A stretch of 64,000 nt of DNA from assembly GCA_948099385.1 (NCBI GenBank), contig CANUEZ040000114.1, positions 299,294 to 363,293 of the forward strand, given 5' to 3'. Made by a program: the position numbers and the translations under genes. Shown one piece after another: positions 34,751 to 46,790 of the stretch. Origin of the DNA: Fasciola hepatica (taxonomy: Eukaryota; Platyhelminthes; Trematoda; Plagiorchiida; Fasciolidae). Below the pieces are notes generated by a model. That model searched no databases. It was not told the DNA's origin and saw only the letters and a program-made list of their open reading frames with translations. Numbering within the stretch: position 1 is the first letter of the stretch; each line of letters begins with the position of its first letter.

Positions 34751-35734
34751 ACACATTTCATTTGGTCTTCTTACTTATATTAATTTCACTTCCAACTCAG
34801 TTATGCTGCGAGGAAGAAACCGAAACCGAAGCACAATGGTATGAGGTTGTAATGGCTGAATTAACTGAACTGAAATGTCACTTGCATGAAAAGTGACATG
34901 ATTTGTTATGTTGTTATCGCTGTTGCATCGACATCATCGTCCTCGTCCGCATTGATCATGAAATAAGTGTATGGCTTGCACTGTCTCTTATCTATTAATG
35001 AAATTAAAACTCTCCATGCCTCGCTTGACAGACGTAACGTGCTGGTTTCTGGTGGAAACAGCACGTACAAAATGAACCTGCCAAATGCGTCCGCATAACA
35101 ATATTTGTGAATTTGAACAGAGGTGATTAAACGTTACGGACCGGTCGACACGCAACCATGCTCTCTCTCTCTCTCCGTCACACAAAGAACTTTCTATCAC
35201 CCCAAATTGCTTGTGGCTTCTGTTCACGGTGTTCCATCACGCTTTAATTGACTTCATTTGGATTTATTTTAAGTAACCACTAGTCACAACCCGCGTTACA
35301 AATTTCAGGTGACCATCTTTCATTGAAGGTTAGCAACAAATCACATAAGTCGAAACTGACAGAATGAGTAGACAGAACAGAGAATATTCCAAGTAGAAAT
35401 CTATGTAAATGATCAAAAAATTCCAACAGTAAATGCATCATTTACTATAAATGCTGGTCTTGTGAATTAGCGTATCTAGGTACTGATCATGCATTTCTGA
35501 TGAACTCAATTCAGAAAACCTAAAACAACCGGTTTAGCTGAATCTATTAGTTTCAGCGGTCAGATCTTCGTACCACATCATTAGCCGTTCGTTGCGACTC
35601 GCTAATCATGCTGCTTCTTTTTTATTCTGTGTTCACATGAATGCAGTGGAACAGGCTTATCCACATTCATAAGGGCTCACTGCGCTATCAGGAAACACTA
35701 GTGTGGTGTCAAAATACTTCAACGGATCGACCGG

Positions 35735-35997
35735 TGATGGTCGAGTGGTTAATAGCGTTTTATTACCACTTCGGAGATCAGGGATTCGAATCCCGCGACT
35801 GCCGGTCACTTTGGTGATCGACGATAAATCACTGTACTGCCCTTCTCGTTAGTACGTTTGACCTATTGGGGATTTATGTGGTTTTCCATTCGAAACTCTG
35901 AGAAACTGATTGCCGGTTATCCCTTGATGTTCCATGGATCTTTGAGGCCATGGGGTTTAGCTCTTTCACTGCACTCATGCGCAAGCAGATAATATGA
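35735..35997 (+). repeat. SINE family A, full-length copy
   Basis: It has a tRNA-like head (GATGGTCGAGTGGTTAATAGCG, box B GGATTCGAATCC at 35782-35793), a linker GGTGATCGACGATAAATCACTG, the shared body and a tail AGATAATATG. With the 9938 copy it defines the whole unit. Confidence 0.88.
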
Positions 35998-36057
35998 AAG
36001 CCATTACCTAATTCAGAGAACAGTGTAAACCAAGAAAACCTACTTGTAGGCATACGA

Positions 36058-36250
36058 CGTGCGATAGAAGTAGGGAACCCTTTCATTTTCCGTTTATGTA
36101 TTTTCTAACGAAACCGTACCTGATCAGAATAATTGAATGTACGGTACAATACGGCGTACCGAATTTCAGAACGAAACTGTATCGTGCGCTAGAGCGGAAA
36201 ACGTGAAAAACGTGAAAAACGTGGATGACAAAAGTACAGAATCCCTTAGC
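36058..36250 (+). repeat. Tc1-like transposon terminal region without transposase
   Basis: Aligns with 43068-43270 at the start of the Tc1-like element. GATAGAAGTAGGGAACCC (from 36063) and GACAAAAGTACAGAATCCCT (from 36227) are two related direct repeats 164 bp apart, the IR/DR arrangement of some Tc1/mariner ends. A small CGTGAAAAA tandem repeat sits between them. No transposase follows. Confidence 0.65.
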
Positions 36251-36349
36251 TGGGCTTCTACGGTGACTGTTTAAAATCGTGTTCAACCGCCATTCCGCTT
36301 GACGACCTCGATAAAGCTTCTGAGCATACTTCTTACAGGACCATCACAA

Positions 36350-39300
36350 TGAAACTGCACCTTGGCGTGGTGTGGTGGCTTGCGTGCCTCCCTGACTCAA
36401 AGTGGTCGGAGGTGCAATCATTCCTGACAAGTCGATGGGCGGGTGCCAGACCAAGTCATTTCTCTGAACCAGTTGATGGGCAACATCCGGTCCTGACCAC
36501 TATGCCCCTGGAGAGGATACTCCAGCGAACAAACACGGAGACAAACAGTGTACCGGTCTAAAAGCCTTCACCAGATGAACGTACGAGTGGAATACCTGGG
36601 GTTTCTATCGGCGGTGGAAGAAGTCGTTGCACTTCATTGGGCAGCCATCGCCCACCTAAGCTGGGCAGCTCCCGGTCCAACTAATGCTTCCCCATCCATG
36701 TTCCACTTGCTCCACTAAGTGCATGGGGCTGAGTACTGAATCCGAAAAGTAGATCGATAACAAAGCACCAGCGAAGACAGAACATAATGGGATCAACCAT
36801 CAGGTCTCACGTGACAGACCAGAAGTTCCTTCACAGGTTCTTCGGTCACGTTCCCGTGCTAGGTTAATGCCCCATTGCCTTGCGGGTAAGACTTTTGAGT
36901 CAAAGGCTCTGGTTAGGGTTCCCGAAGAAAACCCCTTCTGAAGTGTGAGCACCCGCAAAGTATGATTTGCCGAGGAACCTCCAGCATCTTCTCTGCAAAG
37001 GGTCTTTCAGTTTCACTCTCTTAATTTAAACTCGATTCAAAACGTCACGGGTTTTTGCAGCTCTGGAGAAAGCAGTAGTTCATTAGTCGACCGTAAATCG
37101 ATCAGACTTCTTAAGCCCACATACTCACTTCACGGGGCTGCTTTTAACGTTCGCATACTATACCAGATAGAGCAGCAGGCTGTCCTCGCTAGAACTCTTG
37201 AAATTTTCAAAATATATGTATGCTGTGTCTCCGAGACGTGCGACAAGACCCCACTTCTGTTGTCACGTTTCGCATTCAAGAGACAACCTCAGTCTCTCGC
37301 TTTACTCTTCGTGTGTCGGGTGATCCCGTTTCTAGTGCTCATGGTCAAGCTGACATTGGGATTGCATTGAACATGCGGGCTGAACGTGGACTGCTAGACT
37401 GGGTTCCAGTCAGCAGTCATTTGTGTGCAGTTCGGTTGCACGGTTTTGTGAGTATCAACAGAAAGAAACTGAAGCGTCTTTGCTTGGTCGTCATCTCTGT
37501 GTACACGCCCACTGATTGAAGTTTATCTGAAACCAAGGCAGAATTCTACCAGGATTTGTTTCAGCTGCTTCGAAGCATGCGTTCAACGGGTTTGGTGTTC
37601 ATTGCTAGGACTTTCAACGCCCAAGTTGGCCGTTTGGGAGATTCCGAAAGCCACATAAGAGGCCCGTTTTTTATCCCAGCCGATCACATCGATAACGGAG
37701 ATCGTTTCACTCAGCTGTGCTTTGACCACTGGTTGTTTGTGGTGAGCACGAACTTCTGACACCAAAAGCGACGTAGACTCACATGGCGCCCCTCTACGTC
37801 TTCACAATGTTGGGCTCAGATTGACTATGCTGTCATTAAGCACCGTTGGTGTGGATCAATTTAAGATTATAGTTCATTTTTGTCTACGCCTATGGACTCA
37901 GATCACACCTTGGTACGTGCTCGCTTCTGCTTACGCCTCGTGCGTGGTCACACCAACGTAAAAGCCATGCGTCTCGCACAACTGCTTCTAGACGATAACC
38001 GACGATCTGCTTTTCAGGCGGGGCTGTCTACACGGTTATCGATGCAGCCGGATGTGCACCACCCAGATGAACGCTCGCGACAGACCGAGGGAACCTTGTA
38101 TGCCGCTTCGAGTGTCACACAGGACTCCGATTCAAGTAGGCCTTACAGACGATGAATATCTTCGACATCAGTTGCTTTGTTGGATGCTCGCAGATCCGTC
38201 CCTCCGGATGCCACATTCAGTGAAGTACGTAAATCCGTGAGACGCCAACTGACTAGGAGCCCGAGAAATGACCGTGAGTAATGACGGGTTGCAAAATATA
38301 GGGAAATGGAGAAGGTTGAGTCCATTGGAAATATTTGCAACCTTCACCGTTTGATTAGAAGCAACGGCTCACGGAAGCCATGTGTAAATACGATAATCAA
38401 AGAGTCCGACGGTCCACTGATTTATTTTGAGCCGTTGAACAAAGCACTTTAAGGAATAGTTCACTTGGCTCACTTCTACAGTCGACGCTCCGAATATACC
38501 TACAAACGAAACGATACAGGTGGATATCACTTCTCCATCAGGAGTGAAGGTTATGCAGGAGGTAGATTAATTGAAAAAATACAAAGTTGCTAGACCGGAT
38601 GGAATGTCTCCATCTTTTTTCAGCGATGAAAGCAAAGCTTTGGTTTCGGGGTTACTGAAACTCTTCCGGATAATCCGGCATACTGAACACGTTTCCAGAG
38701 AATAGTGTGAATCGGTGATTGTGAAGACTTACAAGAAAGGTGAAAACTACAGGAATTAGCTTAGTGATTATCGCACCCAAACTGCTCGCCGAGATTATTC
38801 TTTGCCGATTGCCCAGTGCCCGTAAAAGGTGCACACGTGAGAATACAGTCGATTTCAGGCTCGGTCGGGTTTGTATCGACCACGTCTTTACCCATCGACA
38901 AATGTTAGAGCACACGCACACGTTCTGTAGGTCGAAAATCTTTCCTCCTTGATCTGAAAGCGGTATTCGACTCGGTCGAGGGCATAGCTCTCCGATCCTG
39001 CCTCTCATTGAAGATTATGTCAGGACTTTATTTCTCTCTCTCATATCTTGCACGCGAACAGCTGAAGCCCCGTTTGTGCTTCGGGCGATCTTTTCCCCGA
39101 GTTCACCACGAAAATTGATGCACATCAAGGTTGTTCTCTATCGCCTTTCCTCTTCAATTCTGTAATTGAAATAGCCCTGTCCTTGTGTGAGATTATCCGC
39201 GCCGATTTTTTGCATAGGCTGTAAAACTGTCTGACTTGGAATGCGCCGACGGTATCTTTCTGCTGAGTCAAGACCCAAGTAGGTTGCAAGTTTTTCTATG

Positions 39301-40085
39301 AAGTGTGAACAATAAAGTAGCAATTTTCGGGATACGTTTTACACCTTCAAAGTGTAAAGTATTGCTGCATGACTTGGCGCTACAGTAATCTTGTCCGGGG
39401 GAGCCCTAGATGAAGTAGATAAGTTTTATCACCCGGACAGTTACATCTCATCGAGGGTTCCGATATTGGATGAAGTGTCATCGCATACACAGGAGGCGTC
39501 ATTTATGTTTGCCAATCTATGGCGCCGGCTTGACATCTGACCGTCTACCAAGGTTGGACTGTACACTGGGTCGATCAGAACCGTTCTTTTATGCGGCTCA
39601 GGAACATGGCCACGACGGGTAGAATATAGGCGAAGGCTGTTGATGTTTGAGCATCGATTTCTTCGCAGTACTGCTCGAATATGGTGGGAACACCACATCA
39701 ACAATGCTGAGGTTAGGCGTAAGATGATGAGACCCAGTGGTCAGTCACTGGAACAAGTATTGAGTCTAAACAGGCCAAGAGGAGTGTTGCAAATGCCCAC
39801 CGACTGACTTTCCCAGCGTACGCGGTTTGCCGGGGTAGGTAGGGGCTGGAACATGAGTCAAAGTGGTGAGTTCGTGATATGATAGAAAGGATTGTAAACC
39901 TTGGACCCAGTTGGGTCCACGAGACCCGCCTACCAGATGGTTGGAGCCAGAAAATTGACGTGACCAGTGGCGGGCTCTTTGTTTTCAGCTCCTTCACTTT
40001 ACCTTTATTTCGACGTTGCTGCGAAGCAGCAACCAAAATTAATGCATAGAAGTGTGAGGGTAATGGTTGAGTGAGTTGAACCAAA
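36350..40085 (+). mobile_element. RTE-like LINE, probably full length, containing the left palindrome arm
   Basis: A GC-richer leader of about 0.8 kb precedes the endonuclease at about 37140 (AFNVRILYQIEQQAVLART, later VISVYTPTD, RLGDSESHIRGPF, WAQIDYAV and the DSDHTLVRARF motif near 37890). RT follows at 38580-39250, but the catalytic motif reads CADG at 39242-39253, so both C and G replace family residues. The C-terminal domain is near 39400-39830 and the 3' UTR ends at about 40080 with GAGTTGAACC. Frames are heavily broken. The segment 37627-39844 recurs inverted at 44256-46473. Confidence 0.83.
37627..39844 (+). repeat. Left arm of a 2.2 kb inverted repeat
   Basis: Every aligned position sums to 84100 with the right arm, so there is no insertion or deletion across 2218 bp. 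I noticed a single mismatch (T at 39828, C-equivalent at 44272). Predicted peptides in both arms are identical. Outside the arm the two LINE copies differ. Confidence 0.95.
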
Positions 40086-40149
40086 CTGTATTGGCGGTGA
40101 CGTCACCATTTAAGTTCTAAAAATAAAATAGTAAATAAGACATTATCAT

Positions 40150-40750
40150 TCGTACTGTAGCATTCTGGCATTGCCATAGGGTTCGACTCTTTATTGAGCG
40201 TCCCTGAAAGGGAAAACTGCATCACCAAACAGTTGAAGAGGCTACTACCTCGCCATGGTGGTCGGGTTTGCGTGCTACAATGACTACGACGGCTGCACCG
40301 ACTGTATCTCAAAGTGCTCCCTCAGGGTCATCCGTTTCGGACAGGCCAAGGGCGAGTAGCCAGACAAAAGCAACGTGGTGTTGTTAGATGGCGTGGCATT
40401 TTTTTTCGCCTGACAGCGAACTCACTACATCAATGTCACAGAAGCCTTCAGACAGTAACGTGACGTTTGCGAATGTGACCCGCCGCTAAATAAGGCCATT
40501 AACTCGTCTTTCATTCAACTGTCCTGAGTAGGGTAAGGTTCACTAAGACGCGTTTGGCAGACCGCCATGCGAAAGGCGTATGAACTGATTGTTCAGTTAC
40601 CGGCTCCCAACATAAACTTCCTGTTGCCCAACAGCTGGCACTTGGCTGTGTACGGGCTTCAGTTGCTAGAGTTGTGACGCCAGGGACGCCAAGATTCTTT
40701 ATGAACCGTTCCTCTACACACACCGCTCACGGGCAGGTAACTTTTGGGAC
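40150..40750. other. Possible LINE leader-like fragment
   Basis: Parts (GGCTTGCGTG.C-like, CTCAAAGTG.TC) weakly resemble the LINE leader at 36355-36450. No other signal. Confidence 0.25.
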
Positions 40751-41194
40751 ATCCATGAGGCCTACTCGTCCTCTAGCAGGGTCTAGCCACGTAAAAGTAA
40801 AAGTAAAGAGATCGGGCTGAATCATAATCTTCCAAAATAGTGAGCCGGAAGATGCTTCGTACTGATTATTCGCAATCAGCAGTGGTGCATACACACCGAA
40901 TTTCACACAGTGGTTTGAGCCCGGCGAACACAACTTTGAGTCATACATGTTAGCATAAAGCTATCCGAGTCTACTCTTATCAGTTTGCTTTACTTCAACG
41001 CTACATGATAGATCAACAAACCATCATCAACTTTCGCGTTTACCATCTCGTCAGTCATAACCACCCAACTCATTCACCACGTGAATGAGACGAAGACATT
41101 ACGGTCAACAGTGAGTTGGGTGCTGACACTGCATGGCAAGTCATATTACACAAAAATAACCTCCTACTACTCATATACACAATAGTCAGGCTCT

Positions 41195-41560
41195 GCAGGT
41201 TGTTTATAACGGAATGCCTTCGGCGTACTTAGGCCCCTACAGGAAAGTCGTCCAACACAGGATTCGATCACTGTGCTGGAAACGGGTTGTTACCGTTCAT
41301 ACCCAATGTCGGAAGGGGACCATATCATATAGTGTATATGTTCAACAACCAGTTGCGAGCCGTCCCGGATAGCTTGGTGGTTAGGCGTTCAAAGTGCAAT
41401 CGTTCGCCTTTGGTTCGAATCCCAGTGTGGACTCGGTGGATGTACATTGCTAACGGTTTCCAACAAGGATGAAACATTTCTACTGTGCTCCCATGGTTTT
41501 CAGTGATGAGCTGAACATTGATACTGCACGATGAATCATATTATAAAAAGCTAATCTACT
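41195..41560 (+). repeat. Composite tRNA-derived SINE, family B, copy 2
   Basis: The 5' module (TTTATAACGGAATGCCTTCG, TTAGGCCCCTACAGGAAAGT) is followed by the tRNA-like part CCCGGATAGCTTGGTGGTTA with box B GGTTCGAATCC at 41412-41422. The 3' module (CAACAAGGATGAA, GGTTTTCAGTGATGAGCTGA, ACTGCACGATGAATCATA) ends the unit. Confidence 0.88.
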
Positions 41561-41677
41561 ACTCATACACTCATTACATACTATTTACAGAATGTGACTA
41601 CCTGATCAGCAGTAGATTTGAAGCACTTGAGAATGGTCGATCATACGGTAACAACTTTTTGTATGACTAATCATTTG

Positions 41678-41679
<2 letters not shown>

Positions 41680-41720
<41 letters not shown>
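41680..41720. repeat. (TA)n microsatellite
   Basis: About 41 nt of alternating TA. Confidence 0.96.
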
Positions 41721-41723
<3 letters not shown>

Positions 41724-42809
41724 CATGTCAAAGTGTACACTGAATCGTAATATATTCGCATGAACATCCAGCGTATTATTCATTGTAGGGAATATTTCGA
41801 CCACAATGTTAGTACCGTCCTAATCACCGTACAGCCTTTCCAAGTTCAGTTCCGTTTGTTTGCGTAGCTCAGCTTTGTGTTGTTTTCGTCCACGCGGACG
41901 CATTGTCCAAAAACGTGATCTTCACGGAACACGGTTTTATAAAGAATAAATGTCCGAGGAATGTTGCTTGATCTTATTTGCCACCAGTTGTTTTGTTCCA
42001 CACACCGAGGTAATCTGTATATGAGCACCCGTCACACGTCACTCAACTATCGTAACAGTTCCACACATACCTCACCACGATTAGCAACCACTTTCTACAC
42101 AATTATGGGTGGATCTTTGTTCAATACACCGTTACTCCAGTTATGCAAAGCGGTACACGTATTGACTTTAACACGCTAGGTAGCATAAATCATCTACTCT
42201 CCAAAATACACTCCGCAATACAACAACGTTCTGCTGCACTGATCCGATTTTCGTTGACCTGTGCACATTTTTTCGCGAATCCCATTCGTTTCGGTCTTCT
42301 GATGTGGGAGACCTAGCCTAGTAGATCTAAGGGTTTCTGTGTATGTCCAGTTCCATATGAGATTGTGTTGCATTGTTGTGCTATACCAGTCCACGTGATC
42401 ATGTGCCGCTCGTGTGTGGATTTGTTGTACTTTTCAAGCAATTCATTTGCCTTTCGAACACTAGAAACGGAACTAAAATGTCACTTTGACTGTCACTTCT
42501 AAACTAACTACGACTGGGGAAAAGGTCACGGAAAAGTGATTCATTTTCAGTTGCAAGTGACATGCAAAAAAAGTTTGGAAAAATCACTTGTTTTGATCAT
42601 TGAGCCTCATTATGTTATTCAATATTCCCAATCCACATGCACCATTGAGAATGATCAACACACAAAAATTCCTATCTTGTGTACGCCTTGACCATTACGC
42701 CTTACCTGGTGGCCGTAAATAGAGTAAGGTATTGGAGCGCATATGGAGGACCCGTTTAGTTTTTACCAATTTTAGGTAATAGTGCTGTTAAAGTGACACC
42801 CGCTTGCCT

Positions 42810-43068
42810 AACAAGGATCGAGTGAACGCTACAAAGCAAAAACCAGCTGCCCTTACAGAGCTTAGAAGTGTGGCTGTTCCGGATGGAAGATTCGCACAGA
42901 ATATCGGTGTTTGAGCATTAACATCTTCGGACCATTGTTCAAATCTAGTGGACAAACGGGATCAGAAATGTACACATGAGACAGAGGCTGGTATGGATCA
43001 TAGGTCATCCTGTGGACCAAGCGCTAGATCTGACCAGGTTATGGTGAGCCGGACCTGCTACATACAAT
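42810..43068 (+). mobile_element. LINE C-terminal domain fragment
   Basis: Diverged remnants of the C-terminal domain (PDGRFAQNIGV, then a region like the HQCLRTIVRIWW..RI and GHPVDQALDLTRLWW segments of better copies). It ends where the Tc1-like terminal repeat begins. Confidence 0.55.
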
Positions 43069-43498
43069 GCGCGACAAAAGCACAGGATCCCCTCATTTCC
43101 TCACGTATTTCTACTTCTATATCCTCTAACAAAACCATATGTCGTCAGAACGGCCGAATGCATGGTACGATATGACGTACCAAATTTCGGAACGAAGCTG
43201 TGTACTATGTGTTAATTAGAGCAAAAAAATGTCTAAATCGAGGGTGACAAAAGTATAAGACCCCCAATTCTGATGCACTTTCGCATGCAAAATTTCGCAA
43301 GACCAGACTGACCATCTAGCCTGAAAACAGGCTGATCAGTTCCATTTGCGGATTTGGCGACTGAGAACCGGAATCTTGTGAGTCATGTGCACTGAAGTAC
43401 GTGAGACACCCTAGTTCTCTAGCCACTCCCTTTGAACTTCATTCACGTTGGCTGCACTTATATACCTTGCAGAACTCACACCGAATCTCGTCTGTGCA

Positions 43499-43800
43499 AT
43501 GCTACGCGGAAATAAACTAACAGATTTCGAGAAGAGCGAAATATCTGCGTTCGACCAAGTGGGACTCAGTTTGTGTGAAATCTTCAGGTTATGCGAGAGA
43601 TCGAGAAACGTCGTATGACGGTACCCGGAATGTTACGAGTAATGTGCGCCTAATAAAATGGGTCGTCTGCAGAAATTGACGAAATCGGACAAACGCAGAT
43701 TAATTCGTCTAACCTCCAATGACACATACTCCGTGTCGACATTGAAGGCCCTGATAGGAGTCAGTGTTTCTAAACGAACGTAATAAAGAACGCTCAAAGG
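43499..43800 (+). pseudogene. Tc1-like transposase, N-terminal DNA-binding part
   Basis: It opens MLRGNKLTDFEKSEISAFDQ, then VGLSLCEIFRLCERSRNVV before a TGA: the first helix-turn-helix of Tc1 transposases (consensus LTDFEKGQI..L...GLS..EIA..L.RSR..V). After a shift, GRLQKLTKSDKRRLIRLTSN and LKALIGVSVSKRT form the GRPRKL linker and second helix-turn-helix. In active relatives this part binds the terminal repeats. Confidence 0.82.
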
Positions 43801-44029
43801 TGCCGGGGATGGAATAGACAAAAATAAAAGGATGTCTCTCTCTCATCTCTGCATAAAGAAGAGTGTTCATCATGGGCTAAAACACACGTAGCATGGACAA
43901 ACATGCAGGAAAGTGTTTACTCGGGATTAAGGAAATCAATGTGGATGGATCGGATGCTTCAAATTATTACTGACAGGATATCGGAAAAGAATAAAGAAAT
44001 TTGAGCCAAAAAAACAATGACAGTAGCAC

Positions 44030-44255
44030 AATGATAATTTGAGGAGCCTTCTCAACCAGCGATCAAAGTGAGCTTGTGCTACTTGGGGGTATACAAGATT
44101 TCTTTGCGTATATTCGTACATTGGAGCAGGTTTTGCTCCCACTAGTGATCAACAGACTACAAAATAACGTTATATCTCAACAAGATAATGCTTCTGTCCA
44201 CTGCTCATTCACTACAAAATGTTCGCGGTTGTTCCGTGGAATCAAGGTCAAGCAG
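44030..44255 (+). pseudogene. Tc1-like transposase, catalytic part (partial)
   Basis: GAFSTSDQSELVLLGGIQDF, then YIRTLEQVLLP and VISQQDNASVHCSFTTKCS match the core around the second catalytic aspartate (QQDNA..H). The final glutamate would lie downstream, but the frame runs into LINE sequence at 44256. Confidence 0.82.
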
Positions 44256-46473
44256 CCCTACCTACCCCGGCGAACCGCGTACGCTGGGAAAGTCAGTCGG
44301 TGGGCATTTGCAACACTCCTCTTGGCCTGTTTAGACTCAATACTTGTTCCAGTGACTGACCACTGGGTCTCATCATCTTACGCCTAACCTCAGCATTGTT
44401 GATGTGGTGTTCCCACCATATTCGAGCAGTACTGCGAAGAAATCGATGCTCAAACATCAACAGCCTTCGCCTATATTCTACCCGTCGTGGCCATGTTCCT
44501 GAGCCGCATAAAAGAACGGTTCTGATCGACCCAGTGTACAGTCCAACCTTGGTAGACGGTCAGATGTCAAGCCGGCGCCATAGATTGGCAAACATAAATG
44601 ACGCCTCCTGTGTATGCGATGACACTTCATCCAATATCGGAACCCTCGATGAGATGTAACTGTCCGGGTGATAAAACTTATCTACTTCATCTAGGGCTCC
44701 CCCGGACAAGATTACTGTAGCGCCAAGTCATGCAGCAATACTTTACACTTTGAAGGTGTAAAACGTATCCCGAAAATTGCTACTTTATTGTTCACACTTC
44801 ATAGAAAAACTTGCAACCTACTTGGGTCTTGACTCAGCAGAAAGATACCGTCGGCGCATTCCAAGTCAGACAGTTTTACAGCCTATGCAAAAAATCGGCG
44901 CGGATAATCTCACACAAGGACAGGGCTATTTCAATTACAGAATTGAAGAGGAAAGGCGATAGAGAACAACCTTGATGTGCATCAATTTTCGTGGTGAACT
45001 CGGGGAAAAGATCGCCCGAAGCACAAACGGGGCTTCAGCTGTTCGCGTGCAAGATATGAGAGAGAGAAATAAAGTCCTGACATAATCTTCAATGAGAGGC
45101 AGGATCGGAGAGCTATGCCCTCGACCGAGTCGAATACCGCTTTCAGATCAAGGAGGAAAGATTTTCGACCTACAGAACGTGTGCGTGTGCTCTAACATTT
45201 GTCGATGGGTAAAGACGTGGTCGATACAAACCCGACCGAGCCTGAAATCGACTGTATTCTCACGTGTGCACCTTTTACGGGCACTGGGCAATCGGCAAAG
45301 AATAATCTCGGCGAGCAGTTTGGGTGCGATAATCACTAAGCTAATTCCTGTAGTTTTCACCTTTCTTGTAAGTCTTCACAATCACCGATTCACACTATTC
45401 TCTGGAAACGTGTTCAGTATGCCGGATTATCCGGAAGAGTTTCAGTAACCCCGAAACCAAAGCTTTGCTTTCATCGCTGAAAAAAGATGGAGACATTCCA
45501 TCCGGTCTAGCAACTTTGTATTTTTTCAATTAATCTACCTCCTGCATAACCTTCACTCCTGATGGAGAAGTGATATCCACCTGTATCGTTTCGTTTGTAG
45601 GTATATTCGGAGCGTCGACTGTAGAAGTGAGCCAAGTGAACTATTCCTTAAAGTGCTTTGTTCAACGGCTCAAAATAAATCAGTGGACCGTCGGACTCTT
45701 TGATTATCGTATTTACACATGGCTTCCGTGAGCCGTTGCTTCTAATCAAACGGTGAAGGTTGCAAATATTTCCAATGGACTCAACCTTCTCCATTTCCCT
45801 ATATTTTGCAACCCGTCATTACTCACGGTCATTTCTCGGGCTCCTAGTCAGTTGGCGTCTCACGGATTTACGTACTTCACTGAATGTGGCATCCGGAGGG
45901 ACGGATCTGCGAGCATCCAACAAAGCAACTGATGTCGAAGATATTCATCGTCTGTAAGGCCTACTTGAATCGGAGTCCTGTGTGACACTCGAAGCGGCAT
46001 ACAAGGTTCCCTCGGTCTGTCGCGAGCGTTCATCTGGGTGGTGCACATCCGGCTGCATCGATAACCGTGTAGACAGCCCCGCCTGAAAAGCAGATCGTCG
46101 GTTATCGTCTAGAAGCAGTTGTGCGAGACGCATGGCTTTTACGTTGGTGTGACCACGCACGAGGCGTAAGCAGAAGCGAGCACGTACCAAGGTGTGATCT
46201 GAGTCCATAGGCGTAGACAAAAATGAACTATAATCTTAAATTGATCCACACCAACGGTGCTTAATGACAGCATAGTCAATCTGAGCCCAACATTGTGAAG
46301 ACGTAGAGGGGCGCCATGTGAGTCTACGTCGCTTTTGGTGTCAGAAGTTCGTGCTCACCACAAACAACCAGTGGTCAAAGCACAGCTGAGTGAAACGATC
46401 TCCGTTATCGATGTGATCGGCTGGGATAAAAAACGGGCCTCTTATGTGGCTTTCGGAATCTCCCAAACGGCCA
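44256..46473 (-). repeat. Right arm of the 2.2 kb inverted repeat (LINE endonuclease to C-terminal domain)
   Basis: Reverse complement of 37627-39844, 2218 bp without gaps. It carries the same dead RT (CADG). The arm starts abruptly next to the Tc1 transposase remnant and ends at 46473, after which the LINE continues but is no longer the same as the left copy. The spacer between arms is 4411 bp. Confidence 0.95.
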
Positions 46474-46790
46474 GGAATGATTACGAAAGCCGTTGAACGC
46501 ATGCTCCGAAGCCGCTGAGAGAAATCGTGGTAGAAATTGTCTAATAGCGAAAGGGTAGTGACTCGCAGTGGGAAGATCAAACTCAGGATCTCCAGGTTTG
46601 CGGTTCTTTTTGACGAGCGTTTGGCCACCATCGTCTCGTCAGAATGCGTGATTGGGAAATTCTGAATGAGGAAATAAATAAGTTAGTTGGGCGACAGCGG
46701 ATTGATTTTCCAGCGCTGTAAATTTGAGCGTCTTTCCTTGCTGAGTTGCCTTTCTTGTGTAGAAAACGTCGCGTACCCACATTACTGCTT
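46474..46790 (-). mobile_element. LINE endonuclease segment beyond the palindrome
   Basis: The - strand reads VTTLSLLDNFYHDFSQRLRS then MRSTAFVIIPG before joining RLGDSESHIRG of the arm. The left copy has a related but different stretch with a few extra residues (TFNAQV) at this point, so the two flanks come from diverged LINE copies. Confidence 0.7.

Larger units (their letters stand above)
43072..44255 (+). mobile_element. Tc1-like DNA transposon, truncated by the palindrome
   Basis: Direct repeats GACAAAAGCACAGGATCCCC (from 43073) and GACAAAAGTATAAGACCCCC (from 43246) lie 173 bp apart, as in IR/DR-type Tc1 ends. Transposase remnants follow. The element is cut at 44255/44256 where the inverted LINE arm starts, so the C-terminal catalytic end and the second terminal repeat are missing here. 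Confidence 0.75.

Noticed and set aside
41360..41440. tRNA-like sequences with A and B boxes as possible real tRNA genes (also at 22930, 60297, 9938, 35735, 27256)
   Set aside because: Acceptor stems do not pair well, the same sequence recurs with attached conserved bodies, and no terminator T run follows. They are SINE heads.
44076..44387. 103-codon frame as one protein
   Set aside because: It is a chimera: the first part is Tc1 transposase, the rest is antisense LINE sequence from the palindrome arm.
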